Shown here: positions 26,120 through 34,370 of the stretch, piece after piece
Position numbering within the stretch: position 1 is the first letter of the stretch
Layout of the letters: each line of letters opens with the position of its first letter
From: JAWXUE01 sp044432925
GTDB lineage: Bacteria > Bacillota_I > Bacilli_A > Acholeplasmatales > Anaeroplasmataceae
Assembly (NCBI GenBank): GCA_044432925.1
Contig: JAWXUE010000006.1
Location: 1-48,032 of the forward strand
Direction of reading: 5' to 3'
Length of the DNA stretch: 48,032 bases
The notes under the pieces: generated by a model
The model's input: the letters and a program-made list of their open reading frames with translations, nothing else
Databases searched by the model: none
What the model was told of the DNA's origin: nothing
Program-made: the position numbers and the translations under genes

Positions 26120-27358
26120 TTAAATTAAGTTTACACTAACTAATAAACATTCCTTATTAAATGGTATTAATTCTTCTGTCATACATAATACAATACCTTG
26201 TTTTACTTCTAAATTAAATTTATTTAGAACTTTAAAATTTTTATTAGGATTTGAAGGACTAATTGACTTTTTGATTTCAATTGGTGTTATGCTATTTGAA
26301 TCAACATATAATAAATCAATTTCATATTGATCTTTATCTCTATAATAAAATAAGTAATCTTTCGGATTTACACCATTGTTATAATAATTCTTTATAATTT
26401 CTGATACTATAAATGTTTCAAATATACTACCAGACATAGCACCAACCTCTAAAGTTTCACTATTTGGCCATTTAGCTAAATAAGTACACAATCCTGTATC
26501 CATGAAATACATTTTCGGTCTTTTAATTAAACGATTAGAAATATTTGAAGAATAGGGCTGAAGTAAATAAATAATCCCTGATGATTCCAAAATAGAAATC
26601 CATTTTTTTATTGTATTTGAATCTACTCCAATTGCTCTACTTATAGATGTATAATCAACTTCACAAGAAGTTCTTACGGCAATATATTGCATGAAATTGT
26701 AAAATTCCATGCTTTTACCAATATTTAAGTAATTTCTTATATCTTTATTAATATAAGTTTCTAGATATGATGAAAAAAATGTTTCTCTTGAAATATTATT
26801 AATAATATAATCAGGCATGCCACCTTCGAATATTCTATTAAATATTTCTCTTGTATCTCTTTTATTCAATTTATTTTGTTTGAAATATTCAATAGCAGGA
26901 ATAAATAAATTTCTTTTTTCTTTGTGAATTTCATTTTGCGATAAAGAAAATAAATTTAATATACCAACTCTTCCAGCAAGGGATTCACTTACTTCTTTCA
27001 TCATTGAAAATTGTTGTGAACCTGTTAATATATACAAAAGTTCATTTTCATTGTTATTTTTCATACATTCTAATTTATGTTCATCAATTTTGATTTTTAT
27101 ATAATTTAAAAGTATAGGTGCTTTTTGAATTTCATCAATACATAATGGAGTCCCATGAAATTCAAGGAAATACTTCGGATCTGTTGTCGCTAAATATAAT
27201 AAATCGATATCATCTAGAGTTACATATTTCATATCATTAGGTTTGTTGATGCTAATTAATGTAGATTTTCCAACTTGTCTTGCACCTGTTAATACTACAC
27301 AAGAGTATTCATTTATTATTTTTTTAAATTGAGTTTCTATTTGTCTATTTAAATACAT
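26120..27358 (-). CDS. AAA ATPase with DUF4143 domain
   Basis: This 412-residue protein belongs to the widespread AAA_14/DUF4143 group. Walker A is GARQVGKST near residue 31, Walker B region is PLCIDEIQKAP, and LTGSQQFSMMKEVSESLAGRVGIL is the sensor region. The second half has YMDTGLCTYLAKW and FETFIVSEIIKNYYN, then DQYEIDLLYVDSNSITPIEIKKS, a nuclease-like strand arrangement typical of DUF4143. The group's role is uncertain and it is often found in accessory regions. It follows a small unknown gene by 44 bases in the same direction and probably the same transcript. Confidence 0.88.
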   Translation of the reverse strand: MYLNRQIETQFKKIINEYSCVVLTGARQVGKSTLISINKPNDMKYVTLDDIDLLYLATTDPKYFLEFHGTPLCIDEIQKAPILLNYIKIKIDEHKLECMKNNNENELLYILTGSQQFSMMKEVSESLAGRVGILNLFSLSQNEIHKEKRNLFIPAIEYFKQNKLNKRDTREIFNRIFEGGMPDYIINNISRETFFSSYLETYINKDIRNYLNIGKSMEFYNFMQYIAVRTSCEVDYTSISRAIGVDSNTIKKWISILESSGIIYLLQPYSSNISNRLIKRPKMYFMDTGLCTYLAKWPNSETLEVGAMSGSIFETFIVSEIIKNYYNNGVNPKDYLFYYRDKDQYEIDLLYVDSNSITPIEIKKSISPSNPNKNFKVLNKFNLEVKQGIVLCMTEELIPFNKECLLVSVNLI

Positions 27359-27402
27359 AAAATTAACACCTTTCTAAATCATATTATAAAATTATTATTT
27401 TA

Positions 27403-27807
27403 CTATTTTAATTGAATATAATCTTCTTTTGTATATACAGATACATTAGTTATATCTATTAATGACAACATAGTTTCAAATGATATGTAAGTATTTTTAT
27501 TTTTATCGTGTATAATAATTTCACCATTTAAAAATCTTTCAACTGACTTCACAGTTATGTACTCATACCCTGTTTTTTTATCCTCAATACACAAATCTGG
27601 ATATATGAAATCAATAAATTTATCACTAACTTTACTAACTTTACCACTTATATTTTTATCTTTAAATTTAAAATAAACGATTTCTCCAACAATTAATGAA
27701 CCTTTTAAATTAGTAATTTCATTTTGATTAAAAATGAAATCATCAGCAATAGGTCTCCCTATATAATCCAACATTTTTTTCGATGCTTCTTCAAGATTAA
27801 AATACAT
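27403..27807 (-). CDS. Unknown protein upstream of the DUF4143 ATPase
   Basis: It is not recognised. The protein is 134 residues from the ATG at 27807, or 137 from a GTG at 27816. Spacing to GAAAGG is 11 bases for the ATG and only 2 for the GTG, so I prefer the ATG. It is strand-rich; residues 35-90 (GEIVYFKFKDKNISGKVSKV, FIDFIYPDLCIEDKKTGYEY) may form a small beta-barrel such as an SH3- or Tudor-like fold, which is a guess. It is first in a two-gene unit with the AAA/DUF4143 protein and could be its partner. Confidence 0.7.
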   Translation of the reverse strand: MYFNLEEASKKMLDYIGRPIADDFIFNQNEITNLKGSLIVGEIVYFKFKDKNISGKVSKVSDKFIDFIYPDLCIEDKKTGYEYITVKSVERFLNGEIIIHDKNKNTYISFETMLSLIDITNVSVYTKEDYIQLK

Positions 27808-27838
27808 TACATTCACGACCTTTCTATATTCTCATTCC

Positions 27839-27867
27839 ATTATAGTCGATAATTGTAAAGAAGTCAA
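27839..27867 (-). promoter_or_regulatory. Strong sigma-A promoter
   Basis: TTGACT (27867-27862), 17 bases, then perfect TATAAT (27844-27839) on the minus strand. It drives the small unknown gene and the DUF4143 ATPase. Confidence 0.75.
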
Positions 27868-27923
27868 TTATTAATAGAATTTCTAACACAATTCATATTT
27901 GATTATAAATGTTATATTGATGA

Positions 27924-27986
27924 AAAAACACTCCTTTATTTAATTTGAAGTAAAATTTATATACATCAAAATGAAGGAATGTTTTT
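27924..27986 (-). terminator. Terminator of the leucine-rich-repeat pseudogene
   Basis: AAAAACACTCCTT (27924-27936) pairs with AAGGAATGTTTTT (27974-27986). The single mismatch becomes a U-G wobble in the minus-strand RNA, and T residues follow. The 37-base loop is long for a terminator. Confidence 0.5.
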
Positions 27987-28013
27987 ATTTAGATTTTTTA
28001 AGTCAGTTGATAA

Positions 28014-28637
28014 TTACACACTAAATGTAAATTCTCCGGAATCGTTCCAACCATCTTGCCATCCATCTGGAATACTATCACCTTCAACTATAAAATTACA
28101 ACCAGACATTAAAAATGATTTTTCAGAAATAAATTTTATAGATTTAGGCAAATATAAGGTCTTAATATTTTTACATAATGAAAATGCTCCATCTTCTATT
28201 ACTTCCACATTCGTATGAAGAGTAAAGTTAGATTATTCACTACATCCAGCAAAGGTTGATTCTTTTATTATTGTTACTCCTTTAGGTATGTTTATACTTT
28301 TTAAATTTGTACAAATACTAAACGCAGAATCTTCTATATATTCAACCGTATCAGGAATAGTAATTTTTTCAACTTTATAATGCATGAGAAAAGTTTCTGA
28401 TTTTATCCCCACGACTTTATAAGTTTTGTTTTCATATTTAACTTCAGAAGGTATATCGATTTATTTAATTACTTTTCCGTAATATTCTCCATAAGAATTT
28501 ATATTAGTTGAAGATACATATAAATTATCATTTATGATTTCATAATTTAAAATACCGTCTTTGATAATGAAATGAGTAACTTGGAAAGATAAAAATAGTA
28601 CTAAAATTATTGTAATTAAAATTAATATTTTTTTCAT
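28014..28637 (-). pseudogene. BspA-type leucine-rich-repeat secreted protein, broken by two TAA codons
   Basis: One reading frame of 208 codons runs from ATG 28637 to the stop at 28014 but is interrupted by TAA at 28461-28463 and at 28233-28235. No frameshift is needed. The frame begins with a signal or anchor segment (KKILILITIILVLFLSF) and continues with LRR_5-type units: KVEKITIPDTVEYIEDSAF, NLKSINIPKGVTIIKESTF, VEVIEDGAFSLCKNIKTLYL. Such proteins are surface adhesins or host-interaction factors in gut and oral bacteria. Promoter, AAGGAGAG ribosome site and terminator remain, so inactivation looks recent, or the codons are sequence errors. The end of the frame (SGEFTFSV) looks natural. Confidence 0.8.
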
Positions 28638-28712
28638 GAAATCTCTCCTTTTCTATTTTTAGAATAAACTAACATACGATAAAACTCATTTTATTATTAA
28701 AATGCTACTTAA

Positions 28713-28741
28713 ATTATAATATATAATATATATTTTCACAA
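28713..28741 (-). promoter_or_regulatory. Promoter of the leucine-rich-repeat pseudogene
   Basis: TTGTGA (28741-28736), 17 bases, then perfect TATAAT (28718-28713) on the minus strand. Confidence 0.55.
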
Positions 28742-28748
28742 TAAAAAA

Positions 28749-28768
28749 TCTCTAGATTTCTCTAGAGA
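28749..28768 (-). terminator. Terminator of the four-gene secretion-like operon
   Basis: TCTCTAGA (28749-28756) pairs with TCTAGAGA (28761-28768), 4-base loop. A run of T follows on the minus strand and a T run is also present on the plus side. Confidence 0.8.
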
Positions 28769-28774
28769 CTTTTT

Positions 28775-29482
28775 TTATGTTTTTATATCTTTAAATTTAA
28801 ATATAACAAAGCTTATTATTAACAATAACACTGAATAACTAACTATTTGTATATTACTAATTGTTATAGTGTAATTAGTTAAATTAAAGTAAGGAATTAT
28901 TTTAGTAAGTAAGTCTTGTTCTGTTTCTAGTGCTATTCTTTTTATTATAACTACTAATAATATAGTAAAACTAGCAAAATAATTTCTAAATAAATTTAAA
29001 CAAATTAATGATAGTAATAATGTAAATATACTTGTTGTTATACTATATAAATATAAATTAAAGATTTGATTAAATAATGATACTTCTTGAAATAAAGATA
29101 CTGCTATTAAAAAAACTATTGAGAATATAAATGTATTATAAAAAATAATAATAGATAAGTAGCTTATTAATTTAGCTGCTAATACTTTTATTTTATTATT
29201 TCTTGCTATTAATACAACATCAAATAAATGTGAGTTATTATATAATTCCATAAATGATAAAATAACAACAAACATACTAATTATGATTTCTAATATATTA
29301 TAAGTATCACTAATAAAATTACTTTTTATGCTATAAAAATTTCTTAGATCAGTTAAATTATTTATATCTATTTCTGTATTAGAATAAATAGCAAAAAATA
29401 TTATTAAGCTACTTATTAATATAAAAGATATTGATATTTTATTTAAATGGAAATTATGATATAAGTATATTAATTTAAACAT
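28775..29482 (-). CDS. ABC-2-like membrane permease, six segments
   Basis: The 235-residue integral membrane protein has about six hydrophobic segments (residues 15-33, 60-80, 100-135, 140-165, 170-188, 208-230). No specific family motif is recognised. The gene for an ABC ATPase overlaps its start by 13 bases, so the two make a small ABC transporter of the kind used for peptide export or self-immunity. It is the last gene of an operon that begins with a secreted protein. The ribosome site is GGAGGTGAG. Confidence 0.8.
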   Translation of the reverse strand: MFKLIYLYHNFHLNKISISFILISSLIIFFAIYSNTEIDINNLTDLRNFYSIKSNFISDTYNILEIIISMFVVILSFMELYNNSHLFDVVLIARNNKIKVLAAKLISYLSIIIFYNTFIFSIVFLIAVSLFQEVSLFNQIFNLYLYSITTSIFTLLLSLICLNLFRNYFASFTILLVVIIKRIALETEQDLLTKIIPYFNLTNYTITISNIQIVSYSVLLLIISFVIFKFKDIKT

Positions 29483-30048
29483 AACTCACCTCCATTCATT
29501 GTTACTTTTATAGGTGATAATTCATCTATTGATAGTTGATGTAGTATAACAATAATACATTTATTTTTCTCTTTTAAAAGTTTAATAGCACTTTTAAAAA
29601 CTTTAATTATATCAACATCTAAACTATCTGTAGGTTCATCAAAAATATATATTTCAACATTTTGAATTACCATTAATGCTATACCTAACTTTTGAAAATT
29701 TCCTTTAGATAGGCTATTTAATCGTTTATTTGGTATTTCCCACTGAGTTAAAATATCTTGTATTTCCTTCTTATCTTTTTTATACATTTTTAATATTTGG
29801 TATGATGTCATGTTTCTCGGTAATTCAAATTTCTCCGGTAAATAACAAACTTTACCATTAACATTTATTACACCTTTTGTAATATTAACAATATTAGTTA
29901 TTGATTTAACTAGTGTTGATTTACCACTTCCGTTTATACCTTGTAGTACATAAAGTTCATCTTTAAAATCAAATGTTAATTTATTTAATATAACTTGTTT
30001 ATTATAAACTTTAGTTACTTCTTTAAGCGAAATTCGTGACTGACTCAT
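29470..30048 (-). CDS. ABC transporter ATPase, small form
   Basis: It has Walker A GINGSGKST near residue 38, signature LSKGNFQKLG, Walker B IYIFDEPTDSLD and H-loop VILHQ. The usual Q-loop Gln is not obvious where CYLPEKF stands. At 192 residues it is short, lacking the C-terminal extension of BcrA-type subunits. I start it at the ATG at 30048, 6 bases after AAGGA, rather than at 30063. It overlaps the membrane-anchored protein gene by 26 bases and the permease gene by 13. Confidence 0.85.
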   Translation of the reverse strand: MSQSRISLKEVTKVYNKQVILNKLTFDFKDELYVLQGINGSGKSTLVKSITNIVNITKGVINVNGKVCYLPEKFELPRNMTSYQILKMYKKDKKEIQDILTQWEIPNKRLNSLSKGNFQKLGIALMVIQNVEIYIFDEPTDSLDVDIIKVFKSAIKLLKEKNKCIIVILHQLSIDELSPIKVTMNGGELCLN

Positions 30049-30916
30049 TAAGTATTCCTTCATAATTATCTAAGTCATCATAGTTTTTAATGTAATTAAA
30101 ATTATCTATATAAAGTTGTTTGTTTATATAAATTAAAGTATTACTTAATAACGACTCAGTTTTATAATATACAGGTATTAATAATTTAACAGTTGTATTA
30201 GCAGGTATAACAATTGTACCAATGTTATTACTATAATCATATATATCATATGTTTTTATATAATCATTCATATGAGATGATGTTGAGATATCTTTTTCTA
30301 GTTCTACTGCTTTAGATAAACTAACTGAATTATATTCTCCGATATAAAAATCATTAATTACTGTAGGGAACTCTGATTTATTTTTAATAGATATAACAAA
30401 ACCTGTTACAGTAGTAAAACCTGTATAATCATTTCCTACTGCATATATTTTAGTAAAATCTAGAGGACTAGTTGAATGTTGTTTAAAGTCAACTAATGTT
30501 AGGGTACCTATTTCTAATTTAAGATCATATGTTTCAATAATACAATTACTCATTTTAAAAGTAATACCTACTTGAGCTGGTTTTATTAATAATTTATAAG
30601 AATAATAAGTTTCATCTTTATATTTATAATTACTTATTCTTTCAACTTCTTCTACAACACCTAAAATTGAGCTTTCATCGTCTTTTATCTGACATTCTAC
30701 ATCTTTGTATGCTTTTATTACTGAACGCGGGTTATTGCTGTATACAAGTACTTCTAAAGAGTTATCATCTGAAACATTATATGTATAATTAGATTTTAAT
30801 GTAAATACTTTCTCTTCACCATCAAAACTAAACTCTTCATATATTTTAAAGAAAGCTATTACCCCTATTATTAAAGTAATTATAGTAACAAATACTATTA
30901 TATATATCTTTTTCAT
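30023..30916 (-). CDS. Membrane-anchored extracellular protein of unknown function
   Basis: Not recognised. One N-terminal segment (KKIYIIVFVTIITLIIGVIA) anchors 270 residues outside the cell. That part is rich in strands, Tyr and Asn, with three Cys. It contains TFKMSNCIIETYDLKLEIGT, FVISIKNKSEFPTVINDFYI and IVIPANTTVKLLIPVYY, resembling the beta-sandwich style of DUF4352/ligand-binding lipoproteins, without a clear match. It overlaps the secreted protein gene by 4 bases (ATGA) and the ATPase gene by 26, so it is produced together with them. It could be a receptor, chaperone or immunity partner of the secreted protein. Confidence 0.75.
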   Translation of the reverse strand: MKKIYIIVFVTIITLIIGVIAFFKIYEEFSFDGEEKVFTLKSNYTYNVSDDNSLEVLVYSNNPRSVIKAYKDVECQIKDDESSILGVVEEVERISNYKYKDETYYSYKLLIKPAQVGITFKMSNCIIETYDLKLEIGTLTLVDFKQHSTSPLDFTKIYAVGNDYTGFTTVTGFVISIKNKSEFPTVINDFYIGEYNSVSLSKAVELEKDISTSSHMNDYIKTYDIYDYSNNIGTIVIPANTTVKLLIPVYYKTESLLSNTLIYINKQLYIDNFNYIKNYDDLDNYEGILNESVTNFA

Positions 30917-31551
30917 ATTTCAACCTTCTCTAAAACTTGATACATTGTTTGTGTTATGAAATATTCATATCCTCCTTCACCAACTTTAATCCAAGTCATA
31001 TAACGATTAGCAACACCATTACAAAGTGTCCCCTCCCCAACAACATACATTAATACTCTTGTACCTGGGTCACAAGAAAAATCTATTTCTATTTTCTCTA
31101 CATCAGTCTCAGACTCTTCATATTTAAAGTTTAATTTTAAAGAGGTATCTAAGCCTCCTTTAAATCCTTTCACTGTACCTGATACATCAAAACCTACACT
31201 CCCTGTTGAATCAAAAGATATTTTTTTAGTTGTTGTTACTGTTGAAGTATATTTATGTTTTATTGCTGTTGTACCAGCATTATAATAAGAAAATATTGTA
31301 TGAGATGTGAAATGCACCTCAGCATTATTAGTAAATGCTTTTGTATCCCAACCCCAAAATTGTCTACCATCTAATTCACTACAAGCATCCTCTATTTCTT
31401 CTTCTGTATAATCTCTTAATAATTGACCTCCATGTATATCCATCTTTTGGAATGTTAAATGACTGTCACTACTAGCCTCTACTTCTTTTGTTTCCATACT
31501 ACTTAAAAATACTATTAATGATACTACTGTAATACAAAATAATTTTTTCAT
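30913..31551 (-). CDS. Secreted Ser/Thr-rich beta protein
   Basis: The protein is 212 residues from the ATG at 31551 (AAAGGAG 8 bases before); the longer upstream start at 31632 is unsupported. A signal peptide covers residues 1-24 with likely cleavage after VEA. The mature part has FWGWDTKAF, then a run of alternating polar strands (YTSTVTTTKKISFDSTGSVG, SGTVKGFKGGLDTSLKLNF) and DFSCDPGTRVLMYVVGEGT with a Cys pair about 18 residues apart. The Ser/Thr-rich alternating pattern followed by a Pro-Gly-T-R-V strand recalls aerolysin/ETX-type pore-forming stems, but this is only a pattern. It may be a toxin or a bacteriocin-like effector. First gene of the operon. Confidence 0.8.
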   Translation of the reverse strand: MKKLFCITVVSLIVFLSSMETKEVEASSDSHLTFQKMDIHGGQLLRDYTEEEIEDACSELDGRQFWGWDTKAFTNNAEVHFTSHTIFSYYNAGTTAIKHKYTSTVTTTKKISFDSTGSVGFDVSGTVKGFKGGLDTSLKLNFKYEESETDVEKIEIDFSCDPGTRVLMYVVGEGTLCNGVANRYMTWIKVGEGGYEYFITQTMYQVLEKVEI

Positions 31552-31610
31552 CTTTAAATCTCCTTTCAATATTATCATTACTGAAAAAAGATATTTTACT
31601 AAAGAAAAAA

Positions 31611-31626
31611 AGTAGATTTCTCTACT
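31611..31626 (-). terminator. Terminator after coaX
   Basis: AGTAGA (31611-31616) pairs with TCTACT (31621-31626), 4-base loop, with seven T following on the minus strand. It overlaps the coaX stop codon. Confidence 0.7.
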
Positions 31627-32365
31627 CTTCATTTTTCTTTACTATTTCATGTAATCCTCTTAATGTTAAATGTTCATCTATTTGTATATCATGTTTACAT
31701 AAAGGGATAATTGAAGATGCTAATCCTCCTGTTGCCACTACCTTTAAATTAGGATTATTTATTTCTTCTTTAATCTTATCAATAAATCCATCAACAGCAA
31801 ATACTGTACCATATATTACTCCTGATTGCATACAACTTATTGTATTATTACCTAACACTTTTTTAGGTACTCTTAAATCAATATCTGGTAATAAAGCTGT
31901 ATCTTGTACTAAAGCTTTAATTGATATATTTAATCCGGGTGCTATTGCTAGGCCGTTTATAATATTATCTTTTACATAAATATATTTAGTAGCAGTACCT
32001 AAATCAATAATTAATGCTTCTTCACCTAATAATCCTTTAGCATCACATATTAAATCAGCACCAACTTCTTTAGGGTTATCTGCTTTTACCATTATTCCTG
32101 TTTTTATTTTTTGTTCTAGTATTAATATACTACATTTTGTATACTTCATAAATAGTTCATTTATTACATATGTAATTTGAGGTACTACCGATGATATTGC
32201 TATTTGTTTTATATCATTTAAATTAATTATTTCTTTAAATAATAAATAATATTCATCAGAAGTTTTATTAGTAAAACTATTTAATCTATATGTTTGAATT
32301 ATTTCATCATCTTTAACTAAACCTATTGTTATATTTGTATTTCCTATATCTAATAATAATATCAT
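31622..32365 (-). CDS. coaX: Type III pantothenate kinase
   Basis: This kinase phosphorylates pantothenate, the first step of coenzyme A synthesis. It has the ASKHA-fold nucleotide motif LLLDIGNTNITIGL at the N-terminus, AISSVVPQ, a GADLICDAKG segment for substrate binding, and LIIDLGTATKY. The length of 247 residues is typical. It has its own extended -10 promoter (32391-32399), TGGAGG ribosome site and terminator. Type III enzymes resist feedback by CoA; that is family knowledge. Confidence 0.93.
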   Translation of the reverse strand: MILLLDIGNTNITIGLVKDDEIIQTYRLNSFTNKTSDEYYLLFKEIINLNDIKQIAISSVVPQITYVINELFMKYTKCSILILEQKIKTGIMVKADNPKEVGADLICDAKGLLGEEALIIDLGTATKYIYVKDNIINGLAIAPGLNISIKALVQDTALLPDIDLRVPKKVLGNNTISCMQSGVIYGTVFAVDGFIDKIKEEINNPNLKVVATGGLASSIIPLCKHDIQIDEHLTLRGLHEIVKKNEE

Positions 32366-32390
32366 AATAAACCTCCATCATTCCTTAATT

Positions 32391-32399
32391 ATTATAACA
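32391..32399 (-). promoter_or_regulatory. Extended -10 promoter of coaX
   Basis: The minus strand reads TGTTATAAT directly after the obg terminator hairpin; the TGGAGG site lies about 15 bases downstream. Confidence 0.5.
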
Positions 32400-32400
32400 T

Positions 32401-32435
32401 AAAAAGACCAATTTGTTTAACAAAAAGGTCTTTTT
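32401..32435 (-). terminator. Terminator of obg
   Basis: AAAAAGACC (32401-32409) pairs with GGTCTTTTT (32427-32435), with A/T runs both sides; the loop can form a small TTTG/CAAA inner helix. It separates obg from coaX. Confidence 0.8.
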
Positions 32436-32439
32436 TATA

Positions 32440-33717
32440 TTAATCGTAGAATTCGAATTCGAAGTCATAGATTTTTACCATGTCTCCTGATTCAATTCCC
32501 ATTTTTCTTAAGTCATCATCTAAACCAAATGATCTTAACTGCCTAGCAAATCTTCTGATTGAAGATTCATGTTGAAAGTCTGTCATTAAGTATAGTTTTT
32601 CTAATCTAGCTCCTGTTACATCATATACTCCATCAACAATGTTAATTTCATACATATCACCTTCATCAATAAAGTCATATTCTTTATATTCTAATTCTTC
32701 ATTATCATATAATAAGAATTCAGGTGTTACTGCTAATGTATCAGCAACTTTATATAATAATTCATTTGTATTTTCAGCTATTATTGCTGAGATAGGAATG
32801 ATTATTTTTTCAGAATCGAAATGTTTTTTAAATTTATCAATAACTTTAGAATCTTGTATTTCATCAATTTTATTTAAAACGATTATCTCAGGTCTTTCTA
32901 ATAACCCTAATTGATATTCTTTTAATTCATTTCTTATAGTTAAATAGTCATCATAAGGATCTCTTCCTTCTGTTTGTGCTATATCAATAACATGTATTAT
33001 TACACGACATCTTTCGATATGTCTTAAGAATTGAAATCCAAGTCCTATACCTGCTGATGCTCCTTTTATTAATCCTGGTAAATCGGCCATAACGAAACTT
33101 CTTCCATCAGGTACTCCTACCATTCCTAAATTAGGATTTAATGTTGTAAAGTGATAATCAGCAACTTTTGGTCTTGCTGATGATACAGCAGCTATTAATG
33201 TAGACTTTCCTACTGAAGGGAATCCTACTAATCCACAGTCTGCTAATACTTTTAATTCTAATTTGATATTTCTGTGTTGTCCTGGTTCACCTTTTTCACA
33301 AAAATCAGGACATTTATTTATACCAGAAGCAAATGACATGTTTCCACGTCCTCCTCTTCCTCCAGCTGCTATTTCAGCTGTTTGTCCATGATATGTTAAA
33401 TCGGCAATTACTTTTCCTGTATCTAAATCTCTTACAGTTGTACCAATAGGTACTTTAACAAACATATCCTCAGCACAACCACCAGTCATACCTTTGTTTC
33501 TTCCTTTTTCTCCAGGAGTTGCTTTAATATGTCTTAGATATCTAAAATCTAGTAACGTATTAATACCTGATTCGCAAAGGAAATAAACTGTTGCACCTTT
33601 ACCGCCAGACCCACCAAAAGGTCCACCTTTTTCTACTTTAAATTCTCTACGGTAAGCAACGATTCCATCGCCACCTTTACCGGCTGTTACTTCGATTTTT
33701 ATTTCATCAACAAACAT
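32440..33717 (-). CDS. obg: GTPase Obg (ribosome assembly)
   Basis: The essential GTPase Obg associates with the 50S subunit and the stress response. The Gly-rich Obg domain covers residues 1-158 (KGGPFGGSGGKGATVYF, AAGGRGGRGNMSF). The G domain has GFPSVGKST, DLPGLIKGAS and NKID, and a C-terminal OCT domain covers about 345-425. The length of 425 residues is normal for Firmicutes. It follows rpmA in the conserved rplU-prp-rpmA-obg order, but a hairpin lies between, so its level may be set by partial termination. Confidence 0.96.
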   Translation of the reverse strand: MFVDEIKIEVTAGKGGDGIVAYRREFKVEKGGPFGGSGGKGATVYFLCESGINTLLDFRYLRHIKATPGEKGRNKGMTGGCAEDMFVKVPIGTTVRDLDTGKVIADLTYHGQTAEIAAGGRGGRGNMSFASGINKCPDFCEKGEPGQHRNIKLELKVLADCGLVGFPSVGKSTLIAAVSSARPKVADYHFTTLNPNLGMVGVPDGRSFVMADLPGLIKGASAGIGLGFQFLRHIERCRVIIHVIDIAQTEGRDPYDDYLTIRNELKEYQLGLLERPEIIVLNKIDEIQDSKVIDKFKKHFDSEKIIIPISAIIAENTNELLYKVADTLAVTPEFLLYDNEELEYKEYDFIDEGDMYEINIVDGVYDVTGARLEKLYLMTDFQHESSIRRFARQLRSFGLDDDLRKMGIESGDMVKIYDFEFEFYD

Positions 33718-33742
33718 TTTAATTACCTCCTTTTAAAATAAA

Positions 33743-33768
33743 AAATACCCATAAAAAGATGGGTATTT
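33743..33768 (-). terminator. Intra-operon terminator between rpmA and obg
   Basis: AAATACCCAT (33743-33752) and ATGGGTATTT (33759-33768) make a perfect 10-base stem with a 6-base loop and a T run on the minus strand, directly before the obg ribosome site. No clear separate obg promoter is seen, so read-through probably feeds obg. Confidence 0.8.
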
Positions 33769-33776
33769 AATTATAA

Positions 33777-34061
33777 TTAAGCTCTAGTTTCGTATACAGA
33801 AACTTGTTTTTTGTCTCTACCTTTACGTTCAAATTTTACATAACCTGTAACTTTTGAAAATAATGTATCATCTTTTCCTAATCCTACGTTGTTACCAGGA
33901 TGGATTTTAGTTCCTCTTTGACGATAGATAATTGACCCAGCTGTACAAAATTGACCATCAGATAATTTTGCTCCTAAACGTTTAGAATGAGAGTCACGTC
34001 CGTTTCTTGTAGAACCTGCTCCTTTTTTAGATGCAAATAATTGAATATTTAATCTTAACAT
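33777..34061 (-). CDS. rpmA: 50S ribosomal protein L27, with Prp-cleaved extension
   Basis: This protein of the ribosomal peptidyl-transfer centre is 94 residues. It starts MLRLNIQLFASKKGAGSTRN: the first 9 residues are the Firmicute extension, removed by Prp at the LQLF-A type site (here NIQLF before ASKKG). The ATG at 34061 follows AGGAGG by 8 bases; the earlier GTG overlaps that site. Conserved L27 sequences GAGSTRNGRDSHSKRLGAK and IIYRQRGTKIHPGNNVG follow. It sits 15 bases downstream of the protease gene. Confidence 0.97.
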   Translation of the reverse strand: MLRLNIQLFASKKGAGSTRNGRDSHSKRLGAKLSDGQFCTAGSIIYRQRGTKIHPGNNVGLGKDDTLFSKVTGYVKFERKGRDKKQVSVYETRA

Positions 34062-34076
34062 GCAAGACACCTCCTA

Positions 34077-34370
34077 TTAGTTTTCTATTTTAATGAATTT
34101 AGGATAATCTTCTCCTAAATTATTTAATGTATATATTAAATTACTAATGATTTTATTTAAATTATCATTTTCATTTATTATTGTTATTTTTGTGAAACCA
34201 TCAGTCATTTCAACATTTATATCATTTGACATATTAAATATATCAATTTGATTTATTGTCATAATAACCGCAGTTGAAACGCTAGCACACACTATATCAG
34301 TTCCGTGTGGATTTTGATTGGCATGTCCTTTTATTTCGATAAAACTTTTTTTAAATCTAACTTTTATCAT
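34077..34370 (-). CDS. prp: Ribosomal-processing cysteine protease Prp (YsxB)
   Basis: It cleaves the N-terminal extension of L27. The catalytic His is in IKGHANQNPHG and the Cys in GTDIVCASVS, the hallmark pair of this family. The length of 97 residues is typical. The gene lies between L21 and L27. Its ATG shares a base with the L21 stop (TAATG). The L27 start confirms its substrate motif. Confidence 0.93.
   Translation of the reverse strand: MIKVRFKKSFIEIKGHANQNPHGTDIVCASVSTAVIMTINQIDIFNMSNDINVEMTDGFTKITIINENDNLNKIISNLIYTLNNLGEDYPKFIKIEN

Noticed and set aside
27979..28218. 79-residue plus-strand ORF opposite the leucine-rich-repeat region
   Set aside because: The minus strand shows clear LRR_5 units in frame; the plus ORF has no recognisable feature.
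28233..28463. TAA reassigned as a sense codon in the leucine-rich-repeat gene
   Set aside because: Many other genes in the window end with TAA just at their terminators (potD, coaX and others), so TAA is a normal stop here.
2910..31551. Mycoplasma-type genetic code (TGA as Trp)
   Set aside because: TGA ends several genes in ATGA overlaps (potC, potB, thyA, the secreted protein) and the products have normal lengths.
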